A DNA stretch of 64,000 bases from Arthrobacter cupressi (GCF_900099975.1 NZ_FNEI01000005.1:124001-188000), one strand, 5' to 3'; counted from the first letter of the stretch, positions 18,182 through 26,937 are shown. The notes: a model not told the origin generated them from the sequence alone. Made by a program: numbers and translations.

Positions 18182-18544
18182 CTAACCGCAGCCGTGCATC
18201 AACTGGATGCCGTGCTCGGTCTGGCGGTTCTCAAAACCGGCGCCGGCCGAGTCGCAGAGCGCGTTCACCAGCAGCGCGAAGCCTTCGCCGTTCTGGTAGT
18301 TTCCGCCGCTGCCGGGCACGCCGGGAACGGTGCCCGGAGGCAGGAAGACCCAGGCTCCCCAAGCCTCCACGAACGCCCAGTTTCCGTTGAAATGGACGTT
18401 GCTGCTGATATCCGGGATGAACACCCATTCGGTGCCCGTGTACGCCGGCCGGCTGACGTTGTTACAGTCCAGCGCGTTCGCTGCGGCCGGAACAAACATG
18501 AGGGCTGCGGCAAGGGTCGCGGCAGCCAGGGATTTCCTGAACAT
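18182..18544 (-). CDS. Small secreted protein, unknown function
   Basis: 120 residues with a clear Sec signal peptide (MFRKSLAAATLAAALMFVPAA, cleavage probably after AANA near residue 24). The mature part of about 96 residues is Trp/Phe/Gly-rich (WVFIPDISSNVHFNGNWAFVEAWGAW) with cysteines near its start, middle and end (DCNN, LCDS, HGCG), so disulphide bonding outside the cell is plausible. I do not recognise a family. It is a single gene, convergent with the methyltransferase. Confidence 0.8.
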   Translation of the reverse strand: MFRKSLAAATLAAALMFVPAAANALDCNNVSRPAYTGTEWVFIPDISSNVHFNGNWAFVEAWGAWVFLPPGTVPGVPGSGGNYQNGEGFALLVNALCDSAGAGFENRQTEHGIQLMHGCG

Positions 18545-18665
18545 GGTTTCTCCATCGACGAGTACGTAAACAGCGTTGCGATGAGACCTCGATCAATGCG
18601 GCGGCTGGCCGCTCCCCAGCACCGGAAACACTACTCGGGCACGCCGGGTAGTCAAGACACTTCCG

Positions 18666-19514
18666 CTATGCCCGCACAACCCCGCAGCCGGTGCCCAGTT
18701 CCTCGATCCGGGCCAGCACCGCCGGGCTGGTGACGTTCTCGCCCAGCAGGTTCACCTTGCCCGCGCCGTGGTAGTCGGAGGAGCCGGTCATGAACAGCCC
18801 GTTCTCGGCGGCGAAGCGGCGCAGGAACTCCCTGCCCTGTTCGGGGTTGTCCCGGTGCTCGACCTCCAGGCCCAGCAGGCCGGCGTCGACCATTTCCCGG
18901 TAGGTGCGTTCGCCCACCACCCGTCCGCGGGCGGATGCCACCGGGTGGGCGAACACCGGCACGCCGCCTGCGGCCCTGACGAGTTCGACGGCGAGCGCAG
19001 GCTCGGGCGCGTAATGCTGCACGAAATAGCGCGAACGGGAACTCAGGATGGCGGTGAAGGCCTCAGTGCGATCGGCGACGGCGCCCGCGGCCACCAGCGC
19101 GTCGGCAATATGCGGCCGGCCCACGGTGGCGCCCGGTGCCACGTGATGGATGACGTCGTCCCAGCTCAGCGGGTAGTCCTCGGCCAGCAGGCTGACCATC
19201 CGCTGGGCGCGGGTCAACCGCGCGTCCTTGGACTTGGTGATCTCCTCCAGCAAGCCGGGGTGTGCGGGGTCGTGCAGGTAACTCAGCAGGTGGACGCTGA
19301 TTCCTTCTTCCGTGCGGCAGGAAATCTCCATGCCGGGCACCAAGGCCACGCCGTGCTCCAGGGCTGCCGCGGAAGCCTGAGCCCACCCGTCGGTGGAATC
19401 GTGATCGGTCAACGCCACCACGTCCAATCCGGCGGCCGCAGCGGAGCGGATCAGCTCGCCCGGCGTCTCGGTTCCGTCCGAAACATTGGAATGGGTGTGC
19501 AGGTCGATCTTCAC
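18666..19514 (-). CDS. PHP-domain phosphoesterase
   Basis: 282-residue metal-dependent phosphoesterase of the PHP/TrpH (RNase AM, YciV) type, likely acting on short RNA 5' ends or 3',5'-bisphosphates. Metal-binding motifs in order: HTHSNVSDG near residue 7, LTDHDSTDGW, GMEIS, FAHPVAS, and GSSDYHGAGK near the C-terminus. The GTG at 19514 gives MKIDLHTHS; the frame stays open upstream only because it runs through the 58-bp repeats, and those residues are not part of the protein. Monocistronic as far as can be seen. Confidence 0.9.
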   Translation of the reverse strand: MKIDLHTHSNVSDGTETPGELIRSAAAAGLDVVALTDHDSTDGWAQASAAALEHGVALVPGMEISCRTEEGISVHLLSYLHDPAHPGLLEEITKSKDARLTRAQRMVSLLAEDYPLSWDDVIHHVAPGATVGRPHIADALVAAGAVADRTEAFTAILSSRSRYFVQHYAPEPALAVELVRAAGGVPVFAHPVASARGRVVGERTYREMVDAGLLGLEVEHRDNPEQGREFLRRFAAENGLFMTGSSDYHGAGKVNLLGENVTSPAVLARIEELGTGCGVVRA

Positions 19515-19532
19515 TTTCCCAGCGTAGTCCCC

Positions 19533-19706
19533 ACCGGCTCCCAAACCTCGCTGCGCTCGGCGCGGGTCCCTCGCCGGCGTGGGCCCAACCACCGGCTCCC
19601 AAACCTCGCTGCGCTCGGCGCGGGTCCCTCGCCGGCGTGGGCCCAACCACCGGCTCCCAAACCTCGCTGCGCTCGGCGCGGGTCCCTCGCCGGCGTGGGC
19701 CCAACC
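19533..19706. repeat. Three perfect tandem copies of a 58-bp unit
   Basis: Units at 19533-19590, 19591-19648 and 19649-19706 are identical base for base. Each begins ACCGGCTCCCAAACC, contains CTCGCTGCGCTCGG, and ends GTGGGCCCAACC. It lies between the starts of the divergent PHP gene and aminopeptidase gene and keeps frames open on both strands, which creates false ORF extensions. Perfect identity implies recent expansion. Confidence 0.97.
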
Positions 19707-19768
19707 AGCCCCGGCCCGGCCGGAACGCCGCGTTGGCCGGGGCCGTGAACTGATGGGAACATGGGAGC

Positions 19769-21340
19769 GTGAACGATGCAGAAACCACCCAAAATTCAGC
19801 TGAACAGCCCCTGGAAGACCGCGTCAACAACCGGTCCCAGCGGCCCGCCTCCGATGCCTTCAAGGCTTTCATGGCCAGCAATTGGGCTCCCGCCGCGCAG
19901 GTGACCCCCGTGCGCGATGCCGTTGCCGACCATGCCGCCGCCCGCCGTCGGGCGATCTCCGACAAGTTCCCGGGCGTCCGGCTCGTCATCCCGGCCGGAC
20001 CGCTGAAGGTCCGCTCGAACGACACCGACTACCGCTTCCGCCCCCACTCAGCTTTCGCCCACCTGACCGGCCTGGGCCTGGACCACGAGCCCGACGCCGT
20101 GCTCATCCTGGAACCTGTCGAGGAAGGTACCGGCGACGACGGCGGCAACCACCGCGCGGCCCTCTACTTCCGCCCGCTGGCCGGCCGGGACACCGAACAG
20201 TTCTACGCCGACGCCCGCTCGGGTGAATTCTGGATCGGCGCCCGCCCCACGCTCGCCGAGTTCGAAGCGCGCCTTGGCCTGCCCACCGCGCACATCGACG
20301 AGCTCGAGGTGGCCATCACCAAGAATGTTGGCGCCCCGGAAATCGGCGGCATCTCCATCCGCCTGGTCCGCAAGGTCGACGAAAACATCGACGCGCTCGT
20401 GGACACCGCCCGCTACAACACGGCCAAGGACCCGGAAAACCTGGACCTCGCCGAACTGGACGCCCTGGACGAGCTCCTCAGCGAAGCCCTCTCCGAACTG
20501 CGTCTGCTCAAGGATGAGTGGGAGATCGAGCAGATGAAGACCGCCGTGGCCGCCACCGTGGAAGGCTTCTCCGACGTCGTCCGGGCCCTGCCTCGCGCCC
20601 TGACCCACGAGCGCGGGGAACGCGTCGTCGAAGGCGCCTTCTTCGCCCGCGCCCGCGAGGAAGGCAACGAGCTCGGCTACGACACCATCGCCGCTTCCGG
20701 CAACAACGCCACCGTGCTGCACTGGACCCGCAACAACGGCAAGGTCAATGCCGGCGAACTGCTGCTCCTGGACGCGGGTGTGGAGGCCGAATCGCTCTAC
20801 ACCGCGGACATCACCCGCACCCTGCCGGCCAACGGCACCTTCTCGGACGTCCAGCGCAAGGTCTACGAGGCTGTCCTCGACGCCGCCGACGCCGGGTTCG
20901 CCGCCGCCCAGCCGGGCGCGAAGTTCCGTGACATCCACGCCGCGGCCACCAAGGTCCTGGCCGAGCGCCTCGCCGAGTGGGGCCTGCTGCCGGTCTCCGT
21001 GGAGGAAGCCATCAGCCCGGAGGGCCAGCAGCACCGCCGCTGGATGCCGCACGGCACCAGCCACCACCTGGGCCTTGACGTCCACGACTGCGCGCAGGCC
21101 AAGCGCGAACTGTACTTGGACGGCATCCTCACCGAGGGCATGGTGTTCACGATCGAACCCGGCCTGTACTTCAAGAACGAGGACCTCGCCATTCCGGCGG
21201 AGTACCGCGGCATCGGGGTCCGGATCGAGGACGACATCCTCATGACTGCAGACGGTCCGGTCAACTTGAGCGCGGCCCTGCCCCGCAAGGCTGCGGACGT
21301 CGAAGCCTGGATGGCCGGCATCTACGAGGACGCCGAGTAG
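19769..21340 (+). CDS. Aminopeptidase P family (Xaa-Pro aminopeptidase, M24B)
   Basis: Removes the N-terminal residue before proline from peptides in the cytoplasm. 523 residues. An N-terminal AMP_N domain (about 60-200, with the FRPHSAFAHLTGL motif) precedes the pita-bread M24 domain (about 250-500). Metal ligands are visible in LLDAGVEAESLYTADITRTLP, HGTSHHLGLDVHD, EPGLYF and GVRIEDD. Start is a GTG at 19769 with GGGAG very close upstream, which is weak but no better start exists. The promoter region is squeezed between the 58-bp repeat array and the start. Confidence 0.94.
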   Translation: MNDAETTQNSAEQPLEDRVNNRSQRPASDAFKAFMASNWAPAAQVTPVRDAVADHAAARRRAISDKFPGVRLVIPAGPLKVRSNDTDYRFRPHSAFAHLTGLGLDHEPDAVLILEPVEEGTGDDGGNHRAALYFRPLAGRDTEQFYADARSGEFWIGARPTLAEFEARLGLPTAHIDELEVAITKNVGAPEIGGISIRLVRKVDENIDALVDTARYNTAKDPENLDLAELDALDELLSEALSELRLLKDEWEIEQMKTAVAATVEGFSDVVRALPRALTHERGERVVEGAFFARAREEGNELGYDTIAASGNNATVLHWTRNNGKVNAGELLLLDAGVEAESLYTADITRTLPANGTFSDVQRKVYEAVLDAADAGFAAAQPGAKFRDIHAAATKVLAERLAEWGLLPVSVEEAISPEGQQHRRWMPHGTSHHLGLDVHDCAQAKRELYLDGILTEGMVFTIEPGLYFKNEDLAIPAEYRGIGVRIEDDILMTADGPVNLSAALPRKAADVEAWMAGIYEDAE

Positions 21341-21364
21341 TCCCAGCCGCAGTCCCGACGTACG

Positions 21365-21409
21365 AAAAGGGGCGGGTCACCGGAAGCTTTCCGGTGACCC
21401 GCCCCTTTT
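21365..21409. terminator. Strong bidirectional terminator
   Basis: A near-perfect palindrome with about 20-bp arms (AAAAGGGGCGGGTCACCGG and complement) and a small AGCT-centred loop. It has A4 before and T4 after, so it works on both strands. It lies between convergent genes. Confidence 0.92.
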
Positions 21410-21445
21410 GCCGTGCATTCCCGCCGGGGAAAGGCCCGACGGCGG

Positions 21446-22372
21446 CTACTGCTGCCGGCGGGCGTCCTCGCCCTCGGCGTTGCTGCGTTTGTCATGGCGG
21501 GCGCTGCCGTCGTGAGCGGTGCCGTCGTCATGAACGGTACCGTTTTCCTGCAGGTGCTCCGCTTCGGCGGGCGCCGGGGAAACCTCCCCGGGTTCCACGC
21601 GAACGCCGTACTGGGGCCGGCCGTCCGGAAGGTCCGCGTAATGCGGGTGGGCCGGTGCCACAGGGACCTGCACGGCGGGCGGTGTTTCCGGCTGCGGTGC
21701 GGCACCGCCGTCGTTGGCGCGCTGGCCGTATTCGGCGCTGCGCTGGCCGTACGGATCGTGCCATCCCGCGGGACGTTCCGGGGCCTGGCCGGGCTGCTGG
21801 TACGGGGGCTGCTGCGGCTGCTGGTAGGGCTGGTGCTGGCCCTGGTGGCCGTAAGGCTGCGGGGCACCGGCGGCCTGGGCCGGGTTCATCGGCAGTTGAT
21901 GGAGCAGGCGTCGGGCCTCCTGTGCCGCTTCGAAGGCCACGATGACGTCGTAGTTGCTGGCGACCACCTGGCTGGTGGAGGTGAAGTCGCGCTTGCCACG
22001 CTGCATGGCATAGGTGACGATCCCGAACAGCATGAAGAAAGCAGCACCCATCAGCACCGAGGTGATGATGGAGAACGCACCGCCGGTCGGCGAGAAGAAG
22101 GACAGCATAACACCGACGAACAGGCCGAACCACATGCCGCTCAACGCACCGGACAGCGCCACCCGGGGGTAGCTCAGCCGGCCGGTCACCCGTTCCACCA
22201 TCTTGAGGTCGTTTCCCACGATGGAAACGTGCTGGACGGGGAACTGCTGGTCCGCCAGGTAGTCCACTGCCTTTTGGGCATCAAGATATGAGGTGTAAGA
22301 GCCGACGGTGTCGCCCTGGGGGACGCTCCGGGACTCCTCCGTAGCCTTGGGTGCACCGAAAATGTTTGCCAT
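21446..22372 (-). CDS. Membrane protein with general-stress-17M-like domain and Q/P-rich tail
   Basis: 308 residues. The N-terminal part (about 25-75) resembles the general stress protein 17M fold (GSYTSYLDAQKAVDYLADQQF...VSIVGNDLKMVERVTGR). Two adjacent membrane segments follow (about 77-130), then VASNYDVIVAFEAAQEARRLLHQL. The C-terminal 140 residues are low complexity, rich in Gln, Pro, Tyr and Gly (repeats of PYQQP), ending in a charged acidic/basic segment. Start at the ATG at 22372; the frame is open upstream antisense to the MgtE gene but not coding. Probably an envelope stress protein; function unproven. Confidence 0.82.
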   Translation of the reverse strand: MANIFGAPKATEESRSVPQGDTVGSYTSYLDAQKAVDYLADQQFPVQHVSIVGNDLKMVERVTGRLSYPRVALSGALSGMWFGLFVGVMLSFFSPTGGAFSIITSVLMGAAFFMLFGIVTYAMQRGKRDFTSTSQVVASNYDVIVAFEAAQEARRLLHQLPMNPAQAAGAPQPYGHQGQHQPYQQPQQPPYQQPGQAPERPAGWHDPYGQRSAEYGQRANDGGAAPQPETPPAVQVPVAPAHPHYADLPDGRPQYGVRVEPGEVSPAPAEAEHLQENGTVHDDGTAHDGSARHDKRSNAEGEDARRQQ

Positions 22373-22448
22373 AGCCCCATTCTGTCGCATGCACATGTGC
22401 GTCGGCTGAAATTCAGCTAAAAGAGAGCAGACTCGGTAGCCTGTAGAG

Positions 22449-23732
22449 GTGAGCACACAACCATCCCGCGTCTTCGTTGCGCGCCTGCTCGGCCTCGATG
22501 TTTTCGACCCCTTGGGCGATCGTCTGGGCCGCCTGCGCGACGTCGTCGTGCTCTCCCGCGGAACCCGGGGTGCACCGCACGTGGTGGGCATCGTCGTCGA
22601 GGTTCCCGGCAAGAAGCGGGTCTTCGTGCCGATGACCCGCATCACCTCCATCGACCAGACCCAGATCATCTGCACGGGCCTGGTGAACCTGCGCCGCTTC
22701 GAGCAACGCGGCGCCGAAACCCTCGTGGTCGCCGAAATGTTCGACCGCCGCGTCACGCTCGCCGACGGCAGCGGCGACGCCACCATCGAAGACATCGGGA
22801 TGGACCAGCACCGCTCCAAGGACTGGTTCGTCAGCAAGCTGTTCGTCCGCCGCGGCCACTCGCTGTCGCCGCTCAGCCGGCTGCGCCGGAACGAGACCAT
22901 GATCATCGACTGGGCCGACGCCCAGCAGGGTGCCCGCACGGAACCGCAGGCCGCCACCCAGTTCGTGGCCACCCACGAGGACCTTAAGCCGGCCGACTTC
23001 GCCGAAGCCCTCCAGGAGATGAGCGACAAGCGCCGCCTCGAGGTGGCCAGCGAACTGCAGGACGAACGTCTTGCCGACGTCCTCCAGGAACTCCCGGAAG
23101 ACGACCAGGTGGAGATCCTTTCCGCCCTCGACGTCGAACGCGCCGCCGACGTCCTCGAAGAGATGGACCCGGACGACGCCGCCGACCTCCTCGCCGAGCT
23201 GCCCTCCGCCCAGGCTGAGGAACTGCTGCAGCTTATGGAACCGGACGAGGCCGAGGACGTCCGACGCCTGCTCGAATACGACGAGGACACCGCCGGCGGC
23301 CTCATGACCCCGGTTCCGGTGATCCTGCCACCCGAGGCCACCGTGGCCGAGGCCCTCGCCCATGTGCGCCGCGAGGAACTCTCACCAGCCCTGGCGTCCT
23401 CGATCTTCATCACCCGCCCGCCGCTGGAGACGCCCACGGGCCGTTTCCTCGGCGTCGTGCACATCCAGCAACTGCTGCGCTTCCCGCCGCCGGAACCGCT
23501 CGGCAACCTCGTGGACAAAAACCTGGAGCCCCTGTCGGACCACGCCCACATCAGCGAGGTCGCCCGGACCCTGGCCACCTATGACCTCAATTCCCTTCCG
23601 GTCGTTGACGACGCCGGCCGCCTCGTGGGGGCGGTGACTGTTGATGACGTGCTGGATCACCTGTTGCCCGATGACTGGCGCGCCCATGAGGATGACGCCC
23701 CCGTAAAGAAGCTTGGAGGCCGGATTGGCTGA
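22449..23732 (+). CDS. PRC-barrel / MgtE-N / CBS protein without transporter domain
   Basis: 427 residues. An N-terminal PRC-barrel-like region (FVARLLGLDVFDPLGDRLGRLRDVVV) is followed by a second similar half. The superhelical MgtE N-terminal repeats cover about 180-275 (ELPEDDQVEILSALD, EMDPDDAADLLAELP, MEPDEAEDVRRLL), and two CBS motifs follow (about 280-410). The membrane channel of MgtE is absent, so this is a soluble magnesium- or nucleotide-sensing protein, not a transporter. The next gene (DUF1003, membrane) overlaps it and may be its partner. GTG start 6 nt after a TAGCCT -10 box, likely leaderless. Confidence 0.88.
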   Translation: MSTQPSRVFVARLLGLDVFDPLGDRLGRLRDVVVLSRGTRGAPHVVGIVVEVPGKKRVFVPMTRITSIDQTQIICTGLVNLRRFEQRGAETLVVAEMFDRRVTLADGSGDATIEDIGMDQHRSKDWFVSKLFVRRGHSLSPLSRLRRNETMIIDWADAQQGARTEPQAATQFVATHEDLKPADFAEALQEMSDKRRLEVASELQDERLADVLQELPEDDQVEILSALDVERAADVLEEMDPDDAADLLAELPSAQAEELLQLMEPDEAEDVRRLLEYDEDTAGGLMTPVPVILPPEATVAEALAHVRREELSPALASSIFITRPPLETPTGRFLGVVHIQQLLRFPPPEPLGNLVDKNLEPLSDHAHISEVARTLATYDLNSLPVVDDAGRLVGAVTVDDVLDHLLPDDWRAHEDDAPVKKLGGRIG

Positions 23733-24441
23733 CAACACACCGCCCAAGCCCGGCACCCGCAGCAGCAAGCTGCCCTCCTTCGGCGGCCTCGACACCCCGC
23801 TGAGCGGCCGCAAGCGGATCTTCCCCAAGTTCTCCCCCAACCCGGACGCCTTCGGCAACGCCACCGAAGGCTTCGCCCGGTTCATGGGCACGCCGCAGTT
23901 CCTCGTCTACATGACCATCTTCTGTGTGGCCTGGCTGGCCTGGAACAGCTTCGCGCCAAAGGAGTGGCAGTTCGACTCCCAGGCACTCGGCTTCACCCTG
24001 CTCACCCTCATGCTGTCCCTGCAGGCTTCCTACGCTGCTCCCCTGCTGCTCCTTGCGCAGAACCGGCAGGACGACCGGGACCGCGTTTCGCTCCAGCAGG
24101 ACCGTCAACAGGCGGCACGCAACCTGGCCGACACCGAATATCTCACCCGGGAACTGGCATCGCTGCGTATCACGCTGCGCGAGGTCGCCACCCGCGACTA
24201 CGTCCGCGCCGAACTGCGCTCCATGCTGGAGGACCTGCTCGAGGCGCAGGAAGAACTGCTCGCAAGCGACACCGCGGAAGGCGGCGACGGCGAAGCCCCG
24301 CGCGAGAAGGTGCGGGAAAAGCTGAAGGAAAAGCGGGACAAGCAGCGCAACCCGCGCACCCAGCAGATCCCCAAGATCCGCCCGCAGACGCAATCCACCG
24401 GCCAGCCGTCCGGCAAGAACCAGCCCGAAAGCCGCAACTGA
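23725..24441 (+). CDS. DUF1003 membrane protein
   Basis: 238 residues. Two membrane segments (about 57-73 and 87-108) are followed by the family motif NRQDDRDR and a long coiled-coil/charged cytoplasmic tail. I choose the TTG at 23725 because a GGAGG lies 5 nt before it; a TTG at 23713 is also in frame. It overlaps the end of the MgtE-like gene by 8 bp, so the two are translationally coupled. DUF1003 proteins are linked to magnesium/CBS proteins in actinobacteria (family knowledge), and a complex is a reasonable inference. Confidence 0.88.
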   Translation: MADNTPPKPGTRSSKLPSFGGLDTPLSGRKRIFPKFSPNPDAFGNATEGFARFMGTPQFLVYMTIFCVAWLAWNSFAPKEWQFDSQALGFTLLTLMLSLQASYAAPLLLLAQNRQDDRDRVSLQQDRQQAARNLADTEYLTRELASLRITLREVATRDYVRAELRSMLEDLLEAQEELLASDTAEGGDGEAPREKVREKLKEKRDKQRNPRTQQIPKIRPQTQSTGQPSGKNQPESRN

Positions 24442-24445
24442 ACAC

Positions 24446-25573
24446 ATGAGCTCCCCCTCCCAAGAGGCACTCGAGGCCGCCCTGGCCACCGTCATCGACC
24501 CCGAACTCCGCCGCCCCATCACCGAACTCGGAATGCTGGAATCCGTCAGCGCCGATGCCTCCGGCGTTGTCCGCGTGGCCGTGCTGCTGACCATCGCCGG
24601 CTGCCCGCTGCGGGACACCATCACGGCCGACGCCACGGCTGCCCTTTCGAAGGTTCCCGGCGTCACCGGCGTGGACGTCGAACTCAAGGTCATGGACCAG
24701 GCCCAGCGCGACGCCCTCAAGGAGCGGCTCCGCGGCCCCGGCGGGCAGCGCGGCGTCCCGTTCAACCAGCCCGGCTCGCTCACCAAGGTGTACGCCGTCG
24801 CAAGCGGCAAGGGCGGCGTCGGGAAGTCCTCCGTGACCGTCAACCTCGCCTGCGCCCTGGCGGCCCGCGGCCTGCGGGTGGGCATCGTGGACGCCGACGT
24901 CCATGGCTTCTCCGTACCCTCCCTCATGGGCATCACCCAGCCGCCCACCCGCGTGGACGACATGATCCTGCCTCCCGTGGCTTACGGGGTGAAGGTGATC
25001 TCGATCGGCATGTTCGTCGAGGGCAACAAGCCCGTGGCCTGGCGCGGCCCCATGCTGCACCGCGCGCTCGAGCAGTTCCTCACGGACGTCTACTTCGGCG
25101 ACCTGGACGTCCTGTTCCTGGACCTCCCGCCCGGCACCGGCGACATCGCGATTTCCGTCGCCCAGCTGCTGCCGGGTGCGGAAATCCTGGTGGTCACCAC
25201 GCCGCAGGCGGCTGCCGCGGAAGTCGCCGAGCGCGCCGGCACCATCGCCGCGCAGACAGGCCAGAAGGTGGCCGGGGTCGTGGAAAACATGTCATTCCTG
25301 GAAATGCCCGACGGCGGCCGGATGGAACTGTTCGGAAGCGGCGGTGGGGAGCTGCTCGCCAAGCGGCTGGGCGCCGTGGTTGAAAGCGACGTGCCGCTGC
25401 TGGGCCAGATTCCGTTGGACATCCGCCTGCGCGAAGGCGGGGACGCGGGACGGCCCGTGGTGTTGGCGGCTCCGGAGACGGCGGCTGCACAGGCCCTTCA
25501 GGACATCGCCGGCAGGATCCAGTCCCGGCCGCGCGGACTGGCGGGCATGCCCCTGGGAATACAGCCCCGCTAG
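24446..25573 (+). CDS. mrp: Mrp/ApbC P-loop ATPase (Fe-S carrier family)
   Basis: 375 residues: an N-terminal MIP18-like domain (1-90) and a ParA-type ATPase with the deviant Walker A GKGGVGKSS (near residue 125), LDLPPGTGD, and VVENMSF. The C-terminal CxxC that binds the Fe-S cluster in E. coli Mrp is missing: the region after VVENM reads SFLEMPDGGRMELFG and the whole protein has only two cysteines. Actinobacterial Mrp proteins commonly have this form, so the cluster-carrier role is uncertain here. It follows DUF1003 by 4 bp in one operon. Confidence 0.92.
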   Translation: MSSPSQEALEAALATVIDPELRRPITELGMLESVSADASGVVRVAVLLTIAGCPLRDTITADATAALSKVPGVTGVDVELKVMDQAQRDALKERLRGPGGQRGVPFNQPGSLTKVYAVASGKGGVGKSSVTVNLACALAARGLRVGIVDADVHGFSVPSLMGITQPPTRVDDMILPPVAYGVKVISIGMFVEGNKPVAWRGPMLHRALEQFLTDVYFGDLDVLFLDLPPGTGDIAISVAQLLPGAEILVVTTPQAAAAEVAERAGTIAAQTGQKVAGVVENMSFLEMPDGGRMELFGSGGGELLAKRLGAVVESDVPLLGQIPLDIRLREGGDAGRPVVLAAPETAAAQALQDIAGRIQSRPRGLAGMPLGIQPR

Positions 25574-25597
25574 CCGGAAACCCGGGGGCTGCTTGGG

Positions 25598-25990
25598 CTA
25601 GGTGGCTTCGCTGTCGAAGGGAGCGGCTTCGCCCTCGGCGAGGCGTTCCACCACGCGCGCGGGCGGGTGCGGAGCCGACTCGGCCGCGACGGCGGCGGCC
25701 GCAGCGGCAGGGGCACCCGCGCTGACCGGCTTCGTGTCGTCGTCGAGCAGCGCTTCCTTGATGATGCGGCGCGGGTCGTACTGGCGCGGATCGTATTTCT
25801 TCCAGTCGACCTCATCGATGTCGATGCCGACTTCTTCCTTGATCTGCTCCCGGGCGCCGGACGCCATGCGGCGCACCTCCTTGACCAGGTTCGCCAGTTT
25901 CTGGGTGTATTCGGGCAAACGGCTCGGGCCGATCACCAGCACACCGATGATCAGCAGGAGCAGGAACTCCGGGCCATTGATTCCAAACAC
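25598..25990 (-). CDS. tatB: Twin-arginine translocase subunit TatB
   Basis: 130 residues. A single N-terminal membrane helix (FGINGPEFLLLLIIGVLVIGPSRLPEY) with the Gly-Pro-Ser/Arg-Leu-Pro hinge is followed by an amphipathic helix (LANLVKEVRRMASG) and an alanine-rich tail. The negatively charged Glu in the helix (position 8) marks TatB rather than TatA. The GTG at 25990 is the start; the upstream open frame is not conserved. It lies behind sigE-rseA, the same order as in mycobacteria, and would help assemble the TatABC export machine; tatA and tatC are elsewhere. Confidence 0.92.
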   Translation of the reverse strand: MFGINGPEFLLLLIIGVLVIGPSRLPEYTQKLANLVKEVRRMASGAREQIKEEVGIDIDEVDWKKYDPRQYDPRRIIKEALLDDDTKPVSAGAPAAAAAAVAAESAPHPPARVVERLAEGEAAPFDSEAT

Positions 25991-26033
25991 GCTACGAAGA
26001 TTACCCTGTCCGTTGCCCCGCCCAGAAACCAGC

Positions 26034-26930
26034 TCAGAATCCGGCGAGGTTGGCCAGGGTGCGAAGGCCGCGCCGCACCCGGTCCTGCCAGTTCTCCGGT
26101 GTTCCGGGAGCCGGGGAGAGCAGCGAATCACCGACGCGCACGAGCTCCGGGACGGCATCGTCGGCCTTTTCCGCGGGCAGGTCGGAGGCATAGCTCAGCA
26201 CAGCGGCCGGAGAGCGGTAGACGGCCTCCCAGCGGCTCCCATGGCTAAGCGAGAGGCGGGCACCGGAGGACGTGTCCCCCTGGAGGTGCTGCTCCACCAC
26301 CGTTGCGTGATGCGTGCCGTCAGTCAGCTCAAGTTCGACGGCGGGATGGCCGTCCTGCATGATGGCGCGTGCGGAGACCACCCGGAAGCCCAGGCCGGAA
26401 AGTTCCGGGCAGGCCCATCCCTTGCTGCGCAGTTTGGCCAACTGGGCAGGGCTGAGCTCCACGCTGCCGTCCGCCGCGCCGGTGTTGCCGGGAAGCGCCG
26501 GCTCAAAGGCAAGGTTGCCGGACAGGGAAGTTCCCACGAGGCTTCGCACTTCACGGTCGGCCGCACCGGCGGCGTCAGCCTGTACGTCGCCGCCGACCAC
26601 ATAGGCGGCAGCGGCGAGGGCGCCGGCGCTGATCAGGAGGCCGCCGGCGGCAATCCCCGCCGCCCGGAAAACCGGCATGACGCGGCGCGGGCCGCCTCCC
26701 GTTTCAGGGCCGGCATCGCTCGATTCGGCAATTCTGCGTGTCTGTTCAATGAGCCGCGCGGTCAGTTCCTGGCTGGCTTCGGGCACGCTCGCTTTGCGCA
26801 GCCGTTCGATGTACTGGCGTTCCCGGCGCACCTCGGCCTGGCATTGCGCACAGTCCTTGAGGTGCTCCGGTGTCCGCTTGTGCCGAAGGCCACGCCCGGA
26901 CGCCGCCTGCCGCCCGTTCAGCAAACCCAT
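26034..26930 (-). CDS. rseA: Anti-sigma-E factor (zinc-binding, single membrane span)
   Basis: 298 residues. The short cytoplasmic head carries the zinc anti-sigma motif H23xxxC27xxC30 (HLKDCAQC), one membrane helix lies at about 88-113, and an external domain of about 185 residues follows. It should hold SigE inactive at the membrane until stress releases it. Starts 7 nt after sigE, so coupled. The external part is much longer than in M. tuberculosis RseA and its fold is not recognised; it could sense an envelope signal. Confidence 0.88.
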   Translation of the reverse strand: MGLLNGRQAASGRGLRHKRTPEHLKDCAQCQAEVRRERQYIERLRKASVPEASQELTARLIEQTRRIAESSDAGPETGGGPRRVMPVFRAAGIAAGGLLISAGALAAAAYVVGGDVQADAAGAADREVRSLVGTSLSGNLAFEPALPGNTGAADGSVELSPAQLAKLRSKGWACPELSGLGFRVVSARAIMQDGHPAVELELTDGTHHATVVEQHLQGDTSSGARLSLSHGSRWEAVYRSPAAVLSYASDLPAEKADDAVPELVRVGDSLLSPAPGTPENWQDRVRRGLRTLANLAGF

Positions 26931-26937
26931 GGCAACC

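Noticed and set aside
19511..20025. Repetitive proteins with Trp-Ala-His-Ala-Gly-Glu-Gly units
   Set aside because: They are translations of the 58-bp DNA repeat, present in several frames and both strands, and have no start or ribosome site of their own.
21446..23578. A 710-codon open frame on the minus strand
   Set aside because: Only the part below 22372 is coding; the rest is antisense to the MgtE-like gene and is open because of GC-rich codon bias.
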